DNA of 64,000 bases. Source: an uncultured Actinomycetes bacterium (GTDB lineage: Bacteria; Actinomycetota; Thermoleophilia; Solirubrobacterales; 70-9). Made by a program: the position numbers and the translations under genes. The DNA lies in assembly GCA_946482365.1 (NCBI GenBank), contig CAMLQY010000002.1, forward strand, positions 124,001 to 188,000. The letters run 5' to 3'. The notes below the pieces were generated by a model, which had not been told where the DNA came from, made no database searches, and saw only the letters and a list, made by a program, of their open reading frames with translations. Below are positions 59,201 to 64,000 of the stretch, one piece after another (position 1 is the first letter of the stretch; each line of letters begins with the position of its first letter).

Positions 59201-60061
59201 ATGGCGCTGACCGAGCGGGTGCGCCGCTGGCAGGAGCGAGGTGAGGCGACCCGGTTCCGCGATCGCTCGATACACACCTTCCGCCAGGAGGGAGACGGCC
59301 CGCTGCTGGTCCTCCTGCACGGCTTCCCCTCCAGCTCATACGACTGGCGGTTGCTGCTCGAGGAGCTGCCCGGGCGCAACGTGCTCGCCTTCGACTTCCT
59401 CGGCTTCGGCCTCTCCGAGAAGCCCCGCGCGCACGACTACAGCCTCTTCTGGCAGGCGGACCTGACCGAAGAGCTTGTGCGCCGCCACGCCGGCGGGCAG
59501 CCTGTCTTCGTCGTCGCTCACGACATGGGCACCTCTGTCGCCAACGAGCTGATGGCGCGCGACCTGGAAGGGAAGCTGGAGATGGACGTCGCCGGCATCC
59601 TGCTCTTCAACGGCAGCATGGTGCTGGAACGGGCGAGCCCGATCCTCGGCCAGCGGATCCTGCGCAGCCGCTTCGGCCCGCTCTTCGCGCGACTCTCCAG
59701 CGAGCGCGTCTTCCGCCAGCAGTTCGGCTCGGTCTTCTCCGCCGCGCACCCGCTGGGCGAGGAGGAGGCGGCCGACCAGTGGTCGCTCCTCTGCCACCAC
59801 GGCGGCCGCACCCTCGGCCACCGGCTGATCTCCTACATGGACCAGCGCGAAACGTACGCCGAGCGCTGGCACGGCGCGATCCGCGAGTGGCGCGGCGACC
59901 TCCGCCTCGCCTGGGGCCTGCTCGACCGGGTGGCGACGACCGAGGTGCTGGCAGCGATGCGCGAGCTCCGCCCCACCGTCCCGGTGACCGAGCTTCCCGA
60001 GCTCGCCCACTATCCCCAGATCGAAGACCCGCCCCAGATCGCAGCCGCCCTGTCGACCTGA
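59201..60061 (+). CDS. Alpha/beta hydrolase
   Basis: The 286-residue protein has LLVLLHGFPSSSYDWRLLLEELPG, LAFDFLGFGLSEKP, the nucleophile elbow VVAHDMGTSVANELM (Asp in the nucleophile position) and a final His in PELAHYPQIEDPPQIA. The Asp nucleophile suggests an epoxide-hydrolase/dehalogenase-like enzyme. ATG at 59201, 40 bp from the divergent queuosine-salvage gene. Confidence 0.85.
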   Translation: MALTERVRRWQERGEATRFRDRSIHTFRQEGDGPLLVLLHGFPSSSYDWRLLLEELPGRNVLAFDFLGFGLSEKPRAHDYSLFWQADLTEELVRRHAGGQPVFVVAHDMGTSVANELMARDLEGKLEMDVAGILLFNGSMVLERASPILGQRILRSRFGPLFARLSSERVFRQQFGSVFSAAHPLGEEEAADQWSLLCHHGGRTLGHRLISYMDQRETYAERWHGAIREWRGDLRLAWGLLDRVATTEVLAAMRELRPTVPVTELPELAHYPQIEDPPQIAAALST

Positions 60062-60127
60062 GCAGCTCCCGTTCGTCGTTAGGGTGAGAGCGGCGACCGG
60101 CGTCGCTCACGAGACAGGAGGACCACG

Positions 60128-60505
60128 ATGCAATTCATGCTTGCCCTGATCAGCGAGGAGCGCAGCTGGGAGGACGTCACCCCCGAGGAGGTGAAGCGCA
60201 ACCTCTCCGAGATGGGACAGTTCAACGCCGAGCTGAGCGAAGCCGGCGCGATGGTCACCGGTGCCGGCCTGCAGGAGCGCGCCACCGGGACGACCGTGCA
60301 CTACGGCGATAGCGAGCCGCTCGTAACTGACGGCCCTTTCGCCGAGACCAAGGAGCAGCTGGCGGGCTTCTGGATCATCGAGGTGGAGAGCCTCGACGAC
60401 GCCCTGGCCTGGGCGAAGAAAATCCCGCTGAAGAGCGGCCACGTCGAAATCCGCCCGATGGTCAAGGACGGCAAGGAACTGCTGGAAAAGGCGGAGCGCT
60501 CGTAG
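60128..60505 (+). CDS. DGPF-domain protein paired with a sigma factor
   Basis: The 125-residue protein has MQFMLALISEERSWEDVTPEEVKRN, then VTDGPFAETKEQLAGFWIIEVESLDDALAWAKKIP. It directly precedes an ECF sigma factor with a C-terminal extension; DGPF proteins are the typical partners of ECF42 sigma factors. ATG at 60128 follows GGAGGACC. Confidence 0.92.
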   Translation: MQFMLALISEERSWEDVTPEEVKRNLSEMGQFNAELSEAGAMVTGAGLQERATGTTVHYGDSEPLVTDGPFAETKEQLAGFWIIEVESLDDALAWAKKIPLKSGHVEIRPMVKDGKELLEKAERS

Positions 60506-60525
60506 CCGCGACCGGCGACAGCGTC

Positions 60526-61743
60526 GTCGACCGAACCTTCCGGCACGAGTCGGGGCGTGCGGTCGCGACGCTGATCCGCGTCACCGGCGACTTCGACCTC
60601 GCCGAAGAGGTCGTACAGGAGGCCTTCGTCGTCGCCCTCGAGCGCTGGCCGGCGGAGGGGGTCCCTGACAACCCGGGCGCCTGGATCACGCAGGTCGCGC
60701 GCAACCGGGCGATCGACCGCCTGCGGCGCGCCGGCGTCCTGCGCGACAAGGTGGCGGCGCTGGGGCGGCTGGAAGCGCTGCATGCCGAGCCCGGGCCGAG
60801 CCCCGGTGAGCTGGTGGGGGAGATCAAGGACGACCGCCTGCGCCTGATCTTCACCTGCTGCCACCCGGCCCTGGCGATCGAGGCGCGGGTCGCGCTCACC
60901 CTGCGCAGCCTCGGCGGCCTCACCACGGCCGAGATCGCCCGTGCCTTCCTCACCGGGGAGAGCGCGATGGCGCAGCGGCTGGTCCGCGCCAAGCGCAAGA
61001 TCGCCGCCAACAACATCCCCTACGAGGTCCCCGGCGCCGAGCAGATGCCCGAGCGGCTGCCGGCGGTCCTGGCGACCCTCTACCTGGTCTTCAACGAGGG
61101 CTACCTGGCGTCGAGCAGCGAGGAGCTGGTCCGGGTCGAGCTGAGCGAGGAGGCAATCCGCCTCGGCCGCATCCTGGTCGCGATGCTGCCGCGCGAGCCC
61201 GAGGCGCGGGGGCTGCTGGCGCTGATGCTGCTCACCGACGCGCGGCGGGAAGCGCGGGTCGACGAGCGCGGCGAAGCGGTGCTGCTCGAGGACCAGGACC
61301 GCTCGCTCTGGAACCGCGAGCGGATCGCCGAGGGCACGGAGCTCTCGCGCGAGGCGGCGGCCGCCGGGCCCGGCGGCCCCTACACGCTCCAGGCCCGGAT
61401 CGCGGCGGTGCACGCCGAAGCGGCCGGCGCGGCGGAGACCGACTGGGCGCTGATCGCCCGGCTCTACGCCTGGCACATGGAGATCGCGCCGAGCCCCGTG
61501 ATCGAGCTCAACCGCGCCATCGCCGTGGCGATGAGCGAGGGACCGGAGCAGGGCCTCGAGCTGATCGAGGCGATCGAGGGCCTCGACGGCTACCAGCCGC
61601 TGCACGCCGCCCGCGCCGACCTGCTGCGCCGGCTCGGCCGGCTCGGCGAGGCGGCGGAGTCCTACCGCCTCGCGCTCGAGCTGACCGCCAACCCGGTCGA
61701 GCGCCGCTTCCTCGAGCGTCGCCTGGCTCAGGCCTCCGAGTAG
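60526..61743 (+). CDS. ECF42-like RNA polymerase sigma factor with TPR-like C-terminus
   Basis: About 405 residues. Sigma2 is VDRTFRHESGRAVATLIRVTGDFDLAEEVVQEAFVVALERWP, sigma4 LRLIFTCCHPALAIEARVALTLRSLGGLTTAEIARAFLTGESAMAQRLVRAKRKI. A long helical C-terminal extension (LPAVLATLYLVFNEGYLASSSEE ... LAARLYAWHMEIAPSPVIELNRAIAVAMSEG) is the TPR-like domain of ECF42. The frame is open upstream into the DGPF gene but contains no ATG, GTG or TTG before GTG 60751, which would delete sigma2, so the true start is unresolved. Confidence 0.88.
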   Translation, partial: VDRTFRHESGRAVATLIRVTGDFDLAEEVVQEAFVVALERWPAEGVPDNPGAWITQVARNRAIDRLRRAGVLRDKVAALGRLEALHAEPGPSPGELVGEIKDDRLRLIFTCCHPALAIEARVALTLRSLGGLTTAEIARAFLTGESAMAQRLVRAKRKIAANNIPYEVPGAEQMPERLPAVLATLYLVFNEGYLASSSEELVRVELSEEAIRLGRILVAMLPREPEARGLLALMLLTDARREARVDERGEAVLLEDQDRSLWNRERIAEGTELSREAAAAGPGGPYTLQARIAAVHAEAAGAAETDWALIARLYAWHMEIAPSPVIELNRAIAVAMSEGPEQGLELIEAIEGLDGYQPLHAARADLLRRLGRLGEAAESYRLALELTANPVERRFLERRLAQASE

Positions 61744-63233
61744 GCGGGCTCGCGCTCGTCCGGTCGCTCGGCCTGTGCCGCCATCTCCTCGGGGGAGGGC
61801 ATCGGCACCGGCTTCAGCACCGTCGCCGCGATCACGGTGGCGATCGCGACCAGGATCGCGCCGACGACGTAGGCGAGGTGGTAGCCGGAGTTGAGCGCCG
61901 CCAGCTGCCCGGCGCCGTCTGCGAGCTGGGCGTCGGTGCGCTCGGTCGCCAGCGTCGCCAGCACCGCCAGGCCGATCGCGCCGCCCACCTGCATGCTGGT
62001 GTTGACCAGGCCGGAGGCGAGGCCCGAGTCCTCCGGGGTCGCGCCCGACATCGCCAGCGTCATCAACGCCGGGAAGGCGGTGCCGACGCCGAGGCCGACC
62101 ATCAGCATCGGCGCCAGCAGGTCGGCCAGGTAGTCGCCCTCGACCGGCGTGCGGGCGAAGAGCAGCAGCCCGATGCCGACCATGATCACGCCGGGGATCA
62201 GGGTCGTCTTCGGGCCGAAGCGCATGATCAGCTTTTCCGAGAAGCCGAGCGAGAGCGTGCCCATCACGATCGTCGCCGGCAGGAAGGCGAGCCCGACCTC
62301 GAGCGCGTCGTAGCCGAGGATCCGCTGCAGGTAGAGGGCGCCGAGGAAGAACATCCCGAACATGCCGGCGACGAGCAGCGCCTGGATCGTGTTGGCCCCG
62401 GCGACGTTGCGCGAGCGGAAGAGCCGCAGCGGCATCAGCGGGTTCTCGATCCGCGCCTGGCGGATGACGAAAGCGGCACCGAGGACGAACGAGATCGCGC
62501 TCAGCACGAGCGTCTGGGCCGAGCCCCAGCCGTGCTCGCTGATGCCGAGGATGGTGTAGACCCCAAGCATCAGCGAGCTGGTGATCAGCGCCGCGCCGGG
62601 GATGTCGGCGCCGGCCTTGAAGCCGATCCCGGGCCTCCCCTCGACCAGGCGCATCGCGCCGTAGGCGGTGGCGACCCCGATCGGCAGGTTGATGATGAAG
62701 ATCCAGTGCCAGCTGATCGCCTGGGTCAGGGCGCCGCCAAGGAGCAGGCCGATCGAGCCGCCGGCCGAGGCGACGAAGCCGTAGACGCCGATCGCTTTCG
62801 CCTGCTCGCGCGGCTCGGGGAACAGGGTCACGATCATGCCGAGGATCACGGCCGAGGCGATCGCCCCGCCGACGCCGGCGAAGAAGCGGCCGCCGATCAG
62901 CATCGCCTGGTTCTCGGCGACGGCGCACAGAAGCGAGGCCGCGGTGAACACGCCGAGGCCGATCAGGAACATGCGCCGCTGCCCGAGCAGGTCGCCGAGA
63001 CGGCCGGCCAGCAGCAGCAGGCCGCCGAAGGGGATCAGGTAGGCGTTGACCACCCAGGCGAGGCCGCTCTGGGAGAAGCCGAGGCTGTCCTGGATCGTCG
63101 GCAGGGCGACGTTGACGATGGTCACGTCGAGGACGATCATCAGCATCCCCGCGCAGAGGACGTACAGCGCGAGCCAGCGCTTGCGGTCGTCGACCCCCTC
63201 GATTGGTGTGCTGCTTGCGGTCTCGGCGGTCAT
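61728..63233 (-). CDS. MFS drug exporter, DHA2 (EmrB/QacA) type
   Basis: The 501-residue protein has 14 hydrophobic segments and the MFS motifs YVLCAGMLMIVLDVTIVNVALPTIQ (motif D1), GRLGDLLGQRRMFLIGLGVF (motif A), LGMIVTLFPEPREQAKAIGVYGFVASAGGSIGLLLGGALTQ (motif C). A proton-driven multidrug exporter is likely. ATG at 63233 with GGAGG upstream; divergent from the HxlR regulator, which may control it. Its last 16 bp overlap the sigma gene end. Confidence 0.92.
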   Translation of the reverse strand: MTAETASSTPIEGVDDRKRWLALYVLCAGMLMIVLDVTIVNVALPTIQDSLGFSQSGLAWVVNAYLIPFGGLLLLAGRLGDLLGQRRMFLIGLGVFTAASLLCAVAENQAMLIGGRFFAGVGGAIASAVILGMIVTLFPEPREQAKAIGVYGFVASAGGSIGLLLGGALTQAISWHWIFIINLPIGVATAYGAMRLVEGRPGIGFKAGADIPGAALITSSLMLGVYTILGISEHGWGSAQTLVLSAISFVLGAAFVIRQARIENPLMPLRLFRSRNVAGANTIQALLVAGMFGMFFLGALYLQRILGYDALEVGLAFLPATIVMGTLSLGFSEKLIMRFGPKTTLIPGVIMVGIGLLLFARTPVEGDYLADLLAPMLMVGLGVGTAFPALMTLAMSGATPEDSGLASGLVNTSMQVGGAIGLAVLATLATERTDAQLADGAGQLAALNSGYHLAYVVGAILVAIATVIAATVLKPVPMPSPEEMAAQAERPDEREPAYSEA

Positions 63234-63296
63234 CGCCCGACCTCCTTCGTCATCGCTTGCCCGGCTTGTCGCACCCTAGCAAAGAGTTCAGAAAAA

Positions 63297-63310
63297 CAAC
63301 TACCCAGTTG
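63297..63310. promoter_or_regulatory. Palindrome in the MFS-HxlR intergenic region
   Basis: CAACT-ACCC-AGTTG lies in an AT-rich gap between the divergent MFS exporter and HxlR regulator; GCAAATTTG follows. It is a probable binding site for the HxlR protein. Confidence 0.45.
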
Positions 63311-63342
63311 CAAATTTGTATCACTGCGCTTAACATTCGCCC

Positions 63343-64000
63343 ATGGCCAGCAAGCGCACCTACGGCGAGGCTTGCCGCTTCGCTCACGCCCTGGACGTCG
63401 TCGGAGAGCGCTGGTCGCTGCTGGTCATACGCGAGCTCCTGCTCGGCCCGAAGCGCTTCACGGACCTGCGCGCCGGCCTGCCGCATGCCAGCCCCAACAT
63501 CCTGACAGAGCGCCTCCGCGACCTCGAGCAGGCGACGGTCGTGCGCAAGCGCAAGCTTCCCCCGCCGTACGGCTCGACCGTCTACGAGCTGACCGAGTGG
63601 GGCCGCGAGCTGGAGCCGATCGTGACCGAGCTGGGCGCCTGGGGGGCCCGCTCGCCGATCCCGCCCGATGCGCGCGAGATAGGCACCGACTCGATCGTCC
63701 TGGCCCTGCGCTCGCTCTTCGATCCCGAGGCGGCCACCGACCTGGAGGCGGCCTACGAGCTGCGGATCGGCGAGGAGAGCTTCCGCGTCGGCGTCGGCGG
63801 AGGGGAGCTCGACCTGGCACGCGGCCCAGCCGAGGACCCGGAGGCCACGATTGCCGCGCCGGACGCCGCCACCCTCGCCGCGATCCTCACCGGCCAGCTC
63901 CCCTTCGACGAGGCCTTCGCCTCCGACGCGATCGAGATCAAAGGCGGCAAGAAACTGGTCAAGCGCTTCCTCCGCCTCTTCCCTATGCCGGAGCCGTGTG
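63343..64000 (+). CDS. HxlR-family regulator with SCP2-like domain, 3' cut by window end
   Basis: At least 219 residues, with no stop before the window end. The N-terminal HxlR winged helix reads FAHALDVVGERWSLLVIRELLLGPKRFTDLRAGLPHASPNILTERLRDLEQATVVRKRK. The C-terminal part (AAYELRIGEESFRVGVGGGELDLARGPAEDPEATIAAPDAATLAAILTGQLPFDEA) resembles an SCP2 lipid-binding domain, a combination common in actinobacteria. ATG at 63343. Divergent from the MFS exporter, which it probably regulates. Confidence 0.88.
   Translation, partial: MASKRTYGEACRFAHALDVVGERWSLLVIRELLLGPKRFTDLRAGLPHASPNILTERLRDLEQATVVRKRKLPPPYGSTVYELTEWGRELEPIVTELGAWGARSPIPPDAREIGTDSIVLALRSLFDPEAATDLEAAYELRIGEESFRVGVGGGELDLARGPAEDPEATIAAPDAATLAAILTGQLPFDEAFASDAIEIKGGKKLVKRFLRLFPMPEPC

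Noticed and set aside
60301..62928. Minus-strand frame of 875 codons
   Set aside because: It is antisense to the DGPF and sigma genes and out of frame with the MFS gene; the composition is Arg/Pro/Gly shadow typical of GC-rich DNA.

Overview
The window is GC-rich chromosomal DNA, most likely from an actinobacterium of the class Thermoleophilia (Solirubrobacterales-like). The inference rests on base composition, secreted proteins with DGDGYGDETQD and SYQWQRC signatures, ATGA/GTGA-coupled operons and frequent GTG/TTG starts; no marker gene was searched.

1-24.5 kb is mainly housekeeping. It holds purine synthesis (purF; purN-purH), a thiamine locus (TPP riboswitch-thiO-thiSG fusion, with divergent thiE), dihydrolipoyl dehydrogenase, a pyruvate dehydrogenase operon (E1 alpha, E1 beta, E2) and lipoate biosynthesis (lipB-lipA), which supplies the cofactor for the E2 protein. 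Next to lipA lies a compact RiPP-like locus: a PqqD protein, an HPr-kinase-like P-loop protein, a 33-residue precursor-like peptide with a YxxP leader motif, and a radical SAM enzyme with its own C-terminal PqqD domain.

24.5-33.4 kb is a defence island at the 3' end of a tRNA-Ala(CGC) gene. It carries a PLD-type nuclease, a type III-like Mod/Res pair and an AbiEi/AbiEii toxin-antitoxin pair. A 41-bp exact repeat of the tRNA 3' end closes it at 32.6 kb, and a third, damaged copy lies at 33.4 kb. No integrase is visible.

33.4-44.2 kb is ordinary accessory metabolism: secreted proteins, YjbR, a DUF4160/DUF2442 pair, MarR plus a VOC protein, a DGPF protein, a ZIP transporter, a phosphatase-fold enzyme, a CBS protein, an M15 peptidase, a short-chain reductase, a GNAT and an epoxide-hydrolase-like enzyme.

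44.2-53.6 kb is low-GC, regulator-rich accessory DNA. It has two homologous 19-codon ORFs (MKIA...) next to HTH genes, a HicBA-like operon with its own regulators, a Panacea-domain gene with a 48-residue basic partner, and an IS5-type insertion that truncates an ISXO2/IS1595-type transposase. A 39-bp inverted repeat brackets 48.6-53.6 kb.

53.6-64 kb returns to chromosome-like content: a prephenate-dehydratase-like protein, a NYN nuclease, a DrrAB-type ABC exporter, a queuosine-salvage protein, an alpha/beta hydrolase, a DGPF/ECF-sigma pair, an MFS drug exporter and a divergent HxlR regulator cut by the window end.

Two families of palindromic repeats were seen. One, about 91 bp, lies inside coding sequences (two copies in the E2 gene, one in a membrane protein gene), resembling the in-gene palindromic elements known from Rickettsia. 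The other, about 56 bp, lies at the 3' ends of two operons.
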